Source: CAVZCC01 sp963773765
Lineage (GTDB): Bacteria > Actinomycetota > Acidimicrobiia > Acidimicrobiales > Microtrichaceae
Assembly: GCA_963773765.1 (NCBI GenBank)
Contig: CAVZCC010000008.1
Span: forward strand, 372,001-436,000
DNA: 64,000 bases
Direction of reading: 5' to 3'
A program made the position numbers and the translations under genes. Numbering within the stretch: position 1 is the first letter of the stretch; every line of letters starts with the position of its first letter. Under the pieces are notes generated by a model. That model saw only the letters and a list, made by a program, of their open reading frames with translations, did not search any database and was not told the DNA's origin. This document shows positions 49,089 through 58,128 of the stretch, one piece after another.

Positions 49089-49307
49089 TCAGGCTTCGTC
49101 GATGACGCAGATCAGGTCGCCCTCGACGACCTGGTCGTCCGGTGCGACCGAGACCGCGCTGACGGTGCCCGACACGGGCGCGACCACGGGGATCTCCATC
49201 TTCATGGACTCGAGGATGGCCAGCTCGTCACCCTCGGCGACCGTCAGGCCCACCTGGGCCGGCACCTGCCACACGTTGGCGGTGATCTCCGCCCGCACCT
49301 CCGCCAT
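49089..49307 (-). CDS. Small biotin carboxyl carrier protein
   Basis: Protein of 72 residues, a free-standing biotinyl/lipoyl domain: AILESMKMEIPVVAPVSGTV with the biotinylated lysine K36, and QVVEGDLICVID at the end. It carries carboxyl-biotin between a biotin carboxylase and a carboxyltransferase such as the one at 49,777. It resembles the TB7.3 type of Mycobacterium. ATG 49307 overlaps the previous stop by one base. No biotin carboxylase gene is present in the window. Confidence 0.9.
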   Translation of the reverse strand: MAEVRAEITANVWQVPAQVGLTVAEGDELAILESMKMEIPVVAPVSGTVSAVSVAPDDQVVEGDLICVIDEA

Positions 49308-49702
49308 CAGAGACCCGGCTTCCAGATCATCAGGAAGATGGCGACGACCAGCATGAGGTGGAGCCCGCCGGTCAGCATCGGCACCTGCTTGGTGCTGCCG
49401 CTCTTGAACGCCCGGCTGACGAGGTACTGGAGCACGATCGCCACGATGGAGACGAGGAACGCCAGCGACACCCAGGTCTGGGAGAACTTCCAGGCCTCGT
49501 CGCTCATCCCGATGAGGCCCATCCCGGCCACGAACACCACGACCAGGGCGGGGAGCTGGATGTACAGCGCCGCCTTGGCGAAGGTCTCGTCGGCGACGTT
49601 GCCGGCCCGGGCCAGCATCGGCTGCACGAAGTTGCCACCGAAGGCCACCACCACGGCGACGACGTGGATGAGCAGGAAGATCTTGTACCCGGTCGAATCC
49701 AT
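49307..49702 (-). CDS. Four-helix membrane protein (DUF2269-like)
   Basis: Protein of 131 residues with four membrane helices: YKIFLLIHVVAVVVAFGGNFV, ALYIQLPALVVVFVAGMGLIG, WVSLAFLVSIVAIVLQYLV and LHLMLVVAIFLMIW. The His in the first helix and the overall layout resemble the DUF2269 family. Function unknown. It lies between the carboxyltransferase and biotin carrier genes and overlaps the latter, so it is co-expressed with them. Confidence 0.75.
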   Translation of the reverse strand: MDSTGYKIFLLIHVVAVVVAFGGNFVQPMLARAGNVADETFAKAALYIQLPALVVVFVAGMGLIGMSDEAWKFSQTWVSLAFLVSIVAIVLQYLVSRAFKSGSTKQVPMLTGGLHLMLVVAIFLMIWKPGL

Positions 49703-49718
49703 GGCACGGACCCTAGTG

Positions 49719-49803
49719 TCAGACGGGCAGCACGCCGTGCTTGCGCTCCCTCACGGGCAGCAAGCGGCGCGCCGGTTCAGACGGGCAGCACGCCGTGCTT
49801 GCG
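49719..49803. repeat. 27-bp duplication of the carboxyltransferase 3' end
   Basis: Positions 49719-49745 and 49777-49803 are identical 27-mers; on the minus strand each spells the last eight codons and the stop of the carboxyltransferase. A degenerate third piece (TCACGGGCAGCAAGC) lies at 49751-49765. The downstream copies are intergenic. Confidence 0.95.
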
Positions 49804-51369
49804 CCAGGGCCGCTGGACCTGCTTGGTGCGGGAGGCCTCCAGCCCCTTCCAGATGGCCAGGCGGGTCTCGGCCGGGTCGATCACGTCGTCCACCATGCCG
49901 TGGCCGGCGGCGACGTAGGGATCGATGTTCTTGCGGAACTCCTCGGCCAGGCGGATGCGCTCGGCGTCCAGCTCCTTGCCCTCGAACTCCGCCAGGTGCT
50001 TGCGCATGGTGATGTTGACCATGCCGTCCGGGCCCATGACCGCGATCTCCGCCGCGGGCCAGATGGCCAGGTAGTCGGCCTCGTAGGACAGGCCGTTCAT
50101 GACGAAGTAGCCGGCGCCGTAGCTCTTGCGCACGACGATCGAGATCTTGGGCACGGTGGCCTCGCACACGGCGAAGAGCATCTTGGCCCCGTGGCGGATG
50201 ATCCCCTGCTTCTCCACCGCGGAACCGACCACGAAACCGGGGACGTCGTGCAGGAACACCAGCGGGATGCCGAAGGCGTCGCACAGCCACACGAAGCGGG
50301 CGGCCTTGTCGGCGGCGTTCACGTCCAGGGCGCCTCCCAGCACCATCGGGTTGGAGCCGACGATGCCGATCGGGTGGCCGCCGACCCGGCCGAAGCCCGT
50401 GATGATGTTGCGGGCCCAGCCCGCCTTCATCTCGAAGAAGTCCGGGACGCCGTCGTCGAGCCGGTCCACCACGGCGGCGATGACCTTGTGCATGTCGTAG
50501 GCCCGCCGCGGTGCGGTGGGGACGATGTCGTAGAGCTCCTCGCACCGGCGGTCCACCGGGTCCGAGCAGTCCTCCACCGGAGGTGCCTCCGTGTTGTTGG
50601 ACGGGAAGTAGGACAGGTAGTCGCGGACGACCTGCAGGCACTCGGCGTCGTCGGCGACCTCCATGTCGGCCACCCCCGACACCTTGTTGTGGACCTCCGA
50701 ACCGCCCATCTCCTCCTCGGTGACGTCCTCCCCGGTGGCCGCCTTGACCAGGTGCCGGCCGGCCAACGCCATGGAGGAGATGCCCTTCACCATGGGGACG
50801 AAGTCGGCGAGGGCCGGGATGTAGGCGGTGCCGGCCGCGCAGTGCCCGACCATCGCCGCCACCTGGGGGACCACGCCGGACAGGGTGACCTGCTCCCGGA
50901 ACAGCGCACCGGCACCGGCGAAGGTGGAGCCGGCGCCGGAGGTGATGCGCGCCCCGGCGGAGTCCAGCAACCAGATGACCGGGATCCGTTGGCGCAGGGC
51001 GAGCTCCCGCATGCGGCTCACCTTGAACTCGTTGACCTGGCCCATCGACCCGGCCTGGACGGTGAAGTCGTAGGCACAGACCACGACCCGCCGCCCGTCG
51101 ATCTTCCCGATGCCGGTGACGCACCCGTCGGCGGCGAAGGAGCCCTTGGCCGCGAGGTGGGGGTCCATGTGGTCCGCCAACTGCCCGTACTCGACGAACG
51201 AGCCCGGATCCAGCAGCGCGTCCAGGCGTTCCCGGACCGGCCACTTGCCCAGGCTGCGCTGGCGTTCGACCCGCTCGGCGCCGCCCATCTCCAGTGCCGC
51301 TTCCCGGCGCCGGTGGAGGTCGTCCACCAGTGGGCCCCAGTTGTAGCGATCGTCCTGCGGCTCGCTCAC
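49777..51369 (-). CDS. Acyl-CoA (propionyl-CoA-type) carboxylase beta subunit
   Basis: Protein of 530 residues, carboxyltransferase of the PccB/AccD family. N-terminal and C-terminal crotonase-like halves are clear: RLDALLDPGSFVEYG, SMGQVNEFKVSRMRELALRQRIPVIWLLDSAGARI, VVPQVAAMVGHCAAGTAYIPALADF, and GFGRVGGHPIGIVGSNPMVLGGALDVNAADKAARF, VEKQGIIRHGAKMLFAVCEATVPKISIVVRKSYGAGYFVM. It transfers carboxyl from biotin to an acyl-CoA. GTG 51369 begins the family part. The reading frame continues upstream without a stop through a winged-helix protein to 51,825. The 3' end is duplicated downstream. Confidence 0.92.
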   Translation of the reverse strand: MSEPQDDRYNWGPLVDDLHRRREAALEMGGAERVERQRSLGKWPVRERLDALLDPGSFVEYGQLADHMDPHLAAKGSFAADGCVTGIGKIDGRRVVVCAYDFTVQAGSMGQVNEFKVSRMRELALRQRIPVIWLLDSAGARITSGAGSTFAGAGALFREQVTLSGVVPQVAAMVGHCAAGTAYIPALADFVPMVKGISSMALAGRHLVKAATGEDVTEEEMGGSEVHNKVSGVADMEVADDAECLQVVRDYLSYFPSNNTEAPPVEDCSDPVDRRCEELYDIVPTAPRRAYDMHKVIAAVVDRLDDGVPDFFEMKAGWARNIITGFGRVGGHPIGIVGSNPMVLGGALDVNAADKAARFVWLCDAFGIPLVFLHDVPGFVVGSAVEKQGIIRHGAKMLFAVCEATVPKISIVVRKSYGAGYFVMNGLSYEADYLAIWPAAEIAVMGPDGMVNITMRKHLAEFEGKELDAERIRLAEEFRKNIDPYVAAGHGMVDDVIDPAETRLAIWKGLEASRTKQVQRPWRKHGVLPV

Positions 51370-51825
51370 GTGCAGTCCCCCGTTCGCCCGGTCCGGTGTC
51401 GGTGCCGGCTCCGGTGGGAGTGTGTCACAGGACCCGGCGGGGTGGCGCCGGGGTGGGCCGAGACCCTCGGCCCGGATCTGGCGTGCTGCGTCCATGGCAA
51501 CCCGGAGGCGGCGACGGTGCCGCCGTTCGGTGGATTCGTGGCGACGGCGACCGATGGCGTAGCAGCCCCGGCTGACGCGCCGGGCCCGGCCGAGTCTGGT
51601 CTCGTAGGCCAGTGCGTCGGCCAACACCCGGTGTGGCTGGGAGCCGCGCACCCCGAGGTCCCGGTCCGCCAGCAGGCGGAGGATCTCGGCGATCGTGAGT
51701 GGGCGTCCCGCGTCCAGCAGCAGGGTGAGCACCGGGTAGCGGAGGTGGCGGCCCCACAGGGCGAAGGGATCGATCCACCCGTCGGGCGTGCGGACGGCAT
51801 GGCTCCGGAGTGGCTCGCTCGACAT
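51370..51825 (-). CDS. Winged-helix protein in frame with the carboxyltransferase
   Basis: Residues 1-152 of a 682-residue open frame. Residues about 20-95 look like a winged helix: WGRHLRYPVLTLLLDAGRPLTIAEILRLLADRDLGV, SQPHRVLADALAYETRLGRARRVSRGCYAIG, a form of small regulator common in Acidimicrobiia. The remaining part is Arg/His/Pro-rich (RRHESTERRHRRRLRVAMDAARQIRAEGLG) without clear fold. ATG 51825 has a GGGG stretch upstream. Either this is a fused regulator-enzyme, or the stop of a separate gene has been lost or misread. I annotate it apart from the enzyme because the latter has its own plausible GTG. Confidence 0.6.
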
Positions 51826-51887
51826 CCCCGGGATGGTGCCCGTCCCGTGACCGTCCCGTCATCGGGGACCGCTCCCCCGTTCGACTT

Positions 51888-51903
51888 GCACCGAATCGGG
51901 TGC
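51888..51903. promoter_or_regulatory. Palindrome upstream of the winged-helix/carboxylase genes
   Basis: GCACC-GAATCG-GGTGC (51888-51903) is a perfect 5-bp inverted repeat with a 6-nt core, in a 245-base intergenic region that is otherwise featureless to me. It lies 63 bases before the winged-helix start and may be its operator. Confidence 0.35.
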
Positions 51904-52070
51904 GCCACCCGACGCCCGCCGGACGACGGTGTGAACTCCTCCGGCGTCGCGTCGCATCGAATTGACCGCCACACCGGCCCATCCTCCCCGGACCCCAATT
52001 CGGCGGAAGCCGACGTGATCGCACAAGCGCGGGCTCCGTGAACACCTGGCTGACCGATCGAGGAGTGCGT

Positions 52071-52865
52071 TCAGCGCCCCCGCCACACGGGCGGCCGCTT
52101 CTCCACGAAGGCGGCGATGCCCTCGGCCGCGTCCTCCAGCTCCGTGGTGACGGTCAGCATGGGATGCAGCAGCCGCAGCGCGTCGGTCGCCCCCTGGTCC
52201 CAGACGGCGTAGAAGCTGTCCCGTCCCAGGCGCATGACCGCGGGCGACTTGCCGGCCAGCTCCGCGGCGAGGTCGTCCACCGCCGCGTCCAACCCCTCCA
52301 CCGGCACCAGCCGGGACAGGATGCCCAACCGGTCCGCCTCGTCGGCGTCGATCCGCCGGCCGGTCATCATCAGCTCCAGGGCCCGCTTGGGGGCCATGGA
52401 ACGGCACAGCGGCACCGTGATCATGTAGGGCCACAGCCCGACGTTGATCTCCGGCGTCCCGAACGTGGCGTCATCGGCGGCCACCACCAGGTCGCAGGAC
52501 AGCGCCAGCCCGAACCCTCCGGCCAGGCAGTAGCCCCGCACCTTGGCGATGGTCGGCTTGCCGAGCGACCACAGGTCGTCGAACAGGCGGGCGAGTTCCC
52601 CCCGGGCGTCGTGCACGTCCGCGTACCCGGCGTCGGCCCGCATCCCCGTGAGGTCCGCGCCGGCACAGAACGCCCGGTCACCGGCACCGGTCAGGACCAC
52701 CACCCGCACCTCCGGATCGGCCTTCGCCTCGGCGATGCGGTGACGGAGTCCCTCGATCACCCCCCAGCTGAGCGCATTGCGCCGCTCCGGCCGGTTGATG
52801 GTCAGCGTCGCCACGCCGTCCTGCACGGAGGCGAGCAGTTCGTCGGCCGCAGGTGTGTCTGACAT
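52071..52865 (-). CDS. Enoyl-CoA hydratase
   Basis: Protein of 264 residues, crotonase family. NRPERRNALSWGVIEGL, the oxyanion hole AFCAGADLTGM, and RGYCLAGGFGLALSCDLVVAADDATFGTPEINVGLWP are all present; the Glu of TPEINVGL is in the usual second catalytic position, so an ordinary hydratase/isomerase in fatty-acid oxidation is likely. ATG 52865 (MSDTPAADE) is chosen over a longer form that has no conserved content. It is divergent from the DUF5317 gene with only 23 bases between starts. Confidence 0.88.
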   Translation of the reverse strand: MSDTPAADELLASVQDGVATLTINRPERRNALSWGVIEGLRHRIAEAKADPEVRVVVLTGAGDRAFCAGADLTGMRADAGYADVHDARGELARLFDDLWSLGKPTIAKVRGYCLAGGFGLALSCDLVVAADDATFGTPEINVGLWPYMITVPLCRSMAPKRALELMMTGRRIDADEADRLGILSRLVPVEGLDAAVDDLAAELAGKSPAVMRLGRDSFYAVWDQGATDALRLLHPMLTVTTELEDAAEGIAAFVEKRPPVWRGR

Positions 52866-52888
52866 CTCCGTCAGGCTAGTTTCCGCCC

Positions 52889-53599
52889 GTGGCACTGGTA
52901 CCCACCTTGCTCGCCATCGGCATCGGCCTCGGTCTCGGCCTGCACTGGGGCGGGCAGCTCTCCAACCTCCTGCAGTGGCGCCCGCCGCTGTGGCAGGCCC
53001 TCGCGGGCGGGATCGCGCTCACGATGCTGGTGGACGTCCTGCCCATCACCGGCGGGGTCATGGCCTTCCTCTCCATGGCCGCCATGGCGCTCATCCTCGC
53101 CTTCGCCGTGATCAACCTCCGCATCGGGGGCATGGTCCTGGTCGCGGCCGGCATCGGCCTGAACCTGTTCGTCACGCTCATCAACTGGGGCACCCCCGTG
53201 AGCGGATCGGCGCTCGAGGCCGCGGGGGTGGTCGAGGACGCGACCGCCACGGACCTGGCGCTCTCCGGCGGCCGCACGGTGGCCGACGGCGCCCTGCTCG
53301 GGTTCCTGGGTGACGCCATCCCCCTGCCCTGGGGCCAGGTCATCTCCATCGGCGACATCCTGCTGCTGGTGGGCCTGAGCCTGGTGACCGCGAGCGTGGT
53401 CCGTCGCTACGAGGTGGGCGGCGGTGGCAGGTTCTCCTCGGGGCCCGGCAACCGCAGCGGGATCGGCGGCCCCCGGGACTACCGCACGGCGCTCGACGCC
53501 CTCGGACGGGGCCCCGCGCCCAGGCGGGGGCCGGGCCTGCACCCTTCCCGCCTGAGCGGCCAGGGCACGGGCCGCCGTCGTCCCACCGGCTCGCGCTGA
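52889..53599 (+). CDS. DUF5317-like membrane protein
   Basis: Protein of 236 residues with about five membrane helices (TLLAIGIGLGLGLHW; ALAGGIALTMLVDVLPITG; FLSMAAMALILAFAVINL; GMVLVAAGIGLNLFVTLINW; ISIGDILLLVGLSLVTASVV) and the DUF5317 feature FLGDAIPLPWGQVISIGD with GxxIN-type loops. The C-terminal 60 residues are basic, Gly/Arg-rich and disordered. Function unknown. GTG 52889 shares a short divergent promoter with the enoyl-CoA hydratase. It precedes the WXG100 locus by 104 bases. Confidence 0.75.
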   Translation: MALVPTLLAIGIGLGLGLHWGGQLSNLLQWRPPLWQALAGGIALTMLVDVLPITGGVMAFLSMAAMALILAFAVINLRIGGMVLVAAGIGLNLFVTLINWGTPVSGSALEAAGVVEDATATDLALSGGRTVADGALLGFLGDAIPLPWGQVISIGDILLLVGLSLVTASVVRRYEVGGGGRFSSGPGNRSGIGGPRDYRTALDALGRGPAPRRGPGLHPSRLSGQGTGRRRPTGSR

Positions 53600-53703
53600 G
53601 CCGGGCCACCGGGGAGCGGTCCCCGCTGACAACCGGGACGCCGTCGCGGTTCGCTTCCTCCGTGCCGGACCGGCCGGCGCACCTGTCATCGGAGGAGCCA
53701 TCC

Positions 53704-53970
53704 ATGCCCAAGCTCGGTCTCGACCCGGAAGCACTCACCTCGCTGCAGAAGCAGATGCGTGCCGACGCCGGCACCATCAAGAGCCTCACCACCAAGCTCG
53801 ACGGGTTGCTCCGTTCGGCCTGGTGGGAGGGTGCGGACGCCACGGCATTCCGCTCGGACTGGGACGGCAGCCACAAGGCCCAGCTGGCCCGGGTGTCCGC
53901 CGCCCTGGAGGCCGCGGCCCAGGCCGTCGCCGCCAACGTGACCCAGCAGCAGCAGGCCTCGTCGGGCTGA
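53704..53970 (+). CDS. WXG100-family secreted protein (EsxA/EsxB-like)
   Basis: Protein of 88 residues: two amphipathic helices joined by the WEG turn (W41-E42-G43 in SAWWEGADATAFRSDW), the WXG100 form of type VII secretion substrates. The C-terminal part ends AAANVTQQQQASSG; no clear YxxxD/E export signal is seen (the expected Tyr is absent), which is odd. ATG 53704 has GGAGGAG upstream. The EccC-like ATPase gene begins 2 bases after its stop, so they are one operon. Confidence 0.85.
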   Translation: MPKLGLDPEALTSLQKQMRADAGTIKSLTTKLDGLLRSAWWEGADATAFRSDWDGSHKAQLARVSAALEAAAQAVAANVTQQQQASSG

Positions 53971-53972
53971 GC

Positions 53973-56900
53973 GTGCCCGTCCTCCGCTACCGGGTGGCGG
54001 CGGGTGCCGCCGCCCGGCCCGTGGCCGACCTCGTCGTCCACCTCGACGGGGACGCGACCGTCGGAGAGGTGGCCGACGCCGTGGCCGACCACCTGGACCC
54101 GACCGGCCGCCTCCGGCCGTCGAACCCCACCCTGGCGGTCGTGGACCACGACGCGCTCGGGGGCGGGCCCCCGGCCGTCCGGGAACCCCCCGGCCGGGAC
54201 CGTCCCGCCATGGAGGCCGCGCCGCGGTGTGGCTCGACCGTGGCCATCGTCCCGGACGCGGCCACCCGGAAGGAGCCGCCGCTGCACTCCCCGGTCACGC
54301 TGCATCCCGTCGACCCCGCCTCCGGTCCCGTCACCCGCCTGTGCTACGGCACCACCCGCATCGCCCGGGCAGCGCCCACCGGTACGACAGCGCGCCACCG
54401 GTACGACAGCGCCGGCCGCGGTGGAGATCGAGGTCGGCGCCGACGTCGTCGTCCGCATCGCAGCCGGCGCGGCGGCGGTCCTGGTCGACGGTGCCCCGGT
54501 CCGGGGTGGCATGCGGATCGGACCCGGCGCATTGCTCACCATCGGCAACCGCACGGTGGAGGTCCGGTGCGGCGGACCCCTCCGGCCACCGGACAGCCCG
54601 GGACCGACCCGGCTGCACGAGCGGATCCCCGCCCGCACCGCCGGGCCGGAGCCGGATCCCGTGGAACTGCCGACCGCGCCTGGCGCCCACCGCATCCCGG
54701 CCTTCCCGGTCCTGTCCGCGATGGTGCCGCTCCTCATGGGCGTCGCCCTGTGGTTGGCCACCGCCAGCGTGGCCGTCGCCGGATTCGTGGTGTTCAGCTT
54801 CGTGTTCGTGGTCGCGGCCGGCATCGAGTCGCGCCGGGAGTCCCGCGCGGAGGCCCGCTTCCGGGAGGCCGAGTTCCGGGCCGACCTGGACCGGGCCGCC
54901 GAGCGCATCGACCAGCACCTGGCCGAGGAATCCGCCGGCGCCGAGCGGGCGACCCCGTCGACCTCCCGCCTGTGGGAGTGGGTGGCCACCTCCCACCCGC
55001 GGCTGTGGGAGCGTCCGGGCGACGAGGCCGGGGCGATGGTGGCCCGCCTCGGCCGGGCCCCTCAACAGCCCCGGTCGACGGTGGTGGCCCACACCAACAC
55101 CGGGCGGTGGGACCTCCGCCGGGAGCTCCTGGCGGTGGCCGACCGCGTCGCCGCCACCGACCTCCCGGTCCGCGTCGACCTGTCGGACACCGCGGGCCTG
55201 GCCGTGGTGGGCCCGGGCGAGGGCCCGGCGGCCGTGGCACGGTCCGTGGTGTGCCAGCTGGCGGCGCTGGTCGACCCCGACCACCTGACCATCACCGTCG
55301 ATGCGTCCGCCGACCGGGCTCCCCTGTGGCGTTGGGTGCAGTGGCTCCCCCACGCCGACCCGGCCACCACCACCGCCACCAACGTCGTCGTGGTCGACCG
55401 GTCGACGACAGGAGAGACCCGGGCCGCCGTGGCGGACCTTGCCCGCGCCGGGGCCGTCCCGGTCGTCGTCGCCCGGGCACCGGCCGGGCTCCCGGAGTCG
55501 ATCGGCGCCGTGCTCCGGTTGGGTGGGACCTCCTCGGATCCGGCGTCGGGCGCCGACCTCCGCACGCATCGTTCGGCCCCCGTCCCGCTGCAGGTGGAGG
55601 ACCTGTCGCTGGACGGCGCCGAGGTGCTGGCCCGAGGGCTCAGCCCGCTCCGCCCCCCCGGCGACCGTGGGACCGCGCTGCCGCCGGCGCTCCCCCTGTC
55701 CCGGCTGCTGGCCGACCCTGCCGCCGTCACCGATCCGGCCGCGATGGCCCGTCAGTGGCAGAGGTCGGGCCCCGAGGGGCTCCGCGTCCCGGTCGGGGTT
55801 GCCGAGGGCGGCGTGCTCTCGCTGGACCTGGTGGCCGACGGCCCGCACGGGCTGGTGGCCGGGACCACCGGTGCGGGCAAGAGCGAGCTGCTCCGCACGC
55901 TGATCGCCTCGCTGGCACTGCACCACGCCCCCGACCGCGTCACCTTCCTGCTGGTGGACTACAAGGGCGGTTCCGCGTTCCGGTCCCTCGACCGGCTCCC
56001 GCACTCCGTCGGCCTGGTCACCGACCTGACGCCCACCCTGGCCGATCGGGCCCTGGTGTCGCTGCGGGCCGAGCTGCGCCATCGGGAACGCCTCGTGGCC
56101 GCCGGTGGCGTCACCGACCTCCGGGAGCTGGACCGGACCCGGCGCCCGCCGGCCCTGGTCGTCGTGGTGGACGAGTTCGCTGCGCTGGCCCGTGAGGTAC
56201 CCGAGTTCGTGGAGGGGATCGTCGACCTGGCCCAGCGGGGACGCAGCCTGGGCGTGCACCTCCTGCTGGCGACCCAGCGACCGGCCGGCGTGGTCACCGA
56301 CGCCATCCGGGCCAACACGACGCTGCGGCTGGCGCTCCGGGTCGCGGACGAGGACGACAGCACCGACGTCGTGGACTCGGTCCGGGCCGCCCACCTGCCC
56401 CGTGACCTGCCCGGCCGGGCCGTCATGCGGACCGGCCCCCGCCGGACCACCGACCTCCAGGTGGCCCACACCGGCGGACCACCGCGCCCGCCGCACCGCG
56501 TCACCTGCACGCCCTTCGGGCAGGTGACCGGTCCCCCGCCGGACGCACCGGGCCGGGACACCCCGACGCAGCTCGACGCCATCATCGCCACGGCCCGGGC
56601 GGCCGCCGTCGCGACCGCAACACCGCCGCCACGGCGGCCGTGGCTCGACCCCCTGCCCCCCGTGCTGGATCCGACCGAGGTCCTGTCCGGCCCACCTGCG
56701 GCACCCGGGTGCCTGACCATCGGAAGGCTCGACCGACCGGGTACGCAGTCCCAGCCGGCGCTGGTGCTGGACCTGGCGACGCACGGCTCGGTGCTGGTCC
56801 AGGGGTGCGGCGGGTCCGGGCGCACCGGCACCCTGGCCATGGTGGCCCGGGCGGCCACCACCCACCCCGAGCACGTCCATGTCCACGCCCTGGACGGAGG

Positions 56901-58086
56901 TCGTGACCTGGCCCCGCTGCACCACACCGGCGCGGTGGGCGAGGTGGTCGGGATGGAGGACCTCGGGCGCACGCTCAGGCTGCTGCGGATGTTCACCACC
57001 GAGCTGGACCGTCGCCGGGACCCGGGCCCGGCCGTCGGGTCGGCCGGCCGGCCCCGCCTGCTGGTGCTGGTCGACGGTCTCGGCGCCCTGGAGGAACTCC
57101 ACGCCCGGATCAACCGCGGCGAGGCACTGGACCTCCTCACCCGCCTGGCCCGGGAGGGACGGACCGCGGGCCTCCACGTGGTGGCGTCCGCCATCCGGCG
57201 GGCGGAGGTACCGCCGCCGCTGGCCGCCGCCCTCCACCTGCGCCTGATGCTGCGCTGTGCCGGCTCCGACGAGGCCGTGCTGGCCGGCGCACCGGAGGCA
57301 CTGGGGGACCGGGACCTCCCGCCCGGCCGCGGCCTGGTGGACGGGGACTGGTTCCAGGTGGCACTCCACCCGCCCGGTGCGCCCGCCGGCGTCCGGACCG
57401 GTCGCGGCCCGGCCCCCACCCCGGTCCCGCCGCTCCCCGATCGGGTGCCGGGCAACTCCCTCCCCGCACCGAGGGGAACCTGGCAGCTCCCGGTGGGGAT
57501 CTCGTCGTGGGACCTTCGTGTCGTGGCCCTGGACCTGACGGACCGCCACGCGCTCGTGACCGGTCCGCCCCGGAGCGGTCGCAGCGCAGCGCTGCACCTG
57601 GTGGCCCGGATGGCCTCCCGTGCGGGCCTTCCTGCGGACGTGGTCCACGTGGACGGCCGATCGGCCGACCCGGACGCCACGTCCGAGGCGCTGCGGCAGG
57701 CGGCCGGGCGGAGCCGGGGCGGGCAGCCCGTCCTCGTCCTCGTCGACGACCTGACGGACCTGCTCGACCGACCCGACGGCGAGCCGGTCGACCACCTGCT
57801 GCTCGAGCTGTTGGACCTGGGCCGGAGCGCCCCGATCCGGGTGGTGGCCGCGGCCGAGGCCGACGCCCTGGCCCGCTGCTACGCCGAGTCCGCCCGCCGG
57901 CTGCGGGCCGGCCGGGGTGGCCTCCTGCTGCGCCCCGACCCGGACCTCCACCCCGGCCTGCTGCACACGGCCCTGCCGCCGCACGACGACCTGGTCATGG
58001 AGGCCGGCCACGGATGGCTCGTCACCCCGGAGCGCGTGACACCGCTGCAGCTGGCGTGGCCGGACGGCGGCGCCGGCGGCCGGTAG
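53973..58086 (+). CDS. EccC/EssC-like FtsK-SpoIIIE ATPase of a type VII-like system; frame broken by a 19-bp duplication
   Basis: About 1,364 residues when joined. N-terminal part (DLVVHLDGDATVGEVADAVADHL, ubiquitin-like by eye) and an FHA-like domain (VEIEVGADVVVRIAAGAAAVLVDGAPVRGGMRIG, to TIGNRTVEV) recall EssC; then two membrane helices (AMVPLLMGVALWLATASVAVAGFVVFSFVFVVAAGI). Three ATPase units follow: the first has intact Walker A (GTTGAGKSE, near 55,865) and Walker B (VVVVDEFAAL); the second (GCGGSGRTGT, near 56,806) and third (GPPRSGRSAA, near 57,562) have Arg for the Walker Lys and are probably inactive, acting as substrate and allosteric sites. A tandem 19-bp duplication at 54,376-54,412 shifts the frame; without it the text reads AAPTGTTAPAAVEIEVG. 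It should export the WXG100 protein. Confidence 0.85.
54376..54412. repeat. 19-bp tandem duplication that breaks the EccC-like frame
   Basis: CCACCGGTACGACAGCGC occurs at 54376-54393 and 54395-54412, a period of 19. Since 19 is not a multiple of three it moves the reading by one base; removing one unit joins the N-terminal and main parts in a single frame. Confidence 0.92.
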
Positions 58087-58128
58087 GACCGCCGGGCGGG
58101 CCGGTCAGCCAGCCAGGGGGTCGGCCCG

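Noticed and set aside
51888..51903. Third copy of the conserved-loop hairpin
   Set aside because: It shares only CCCGATTC on one strand with the loop; the stem and the flanking TGGCATCC are absent, so it is listed as a separate palindrome.
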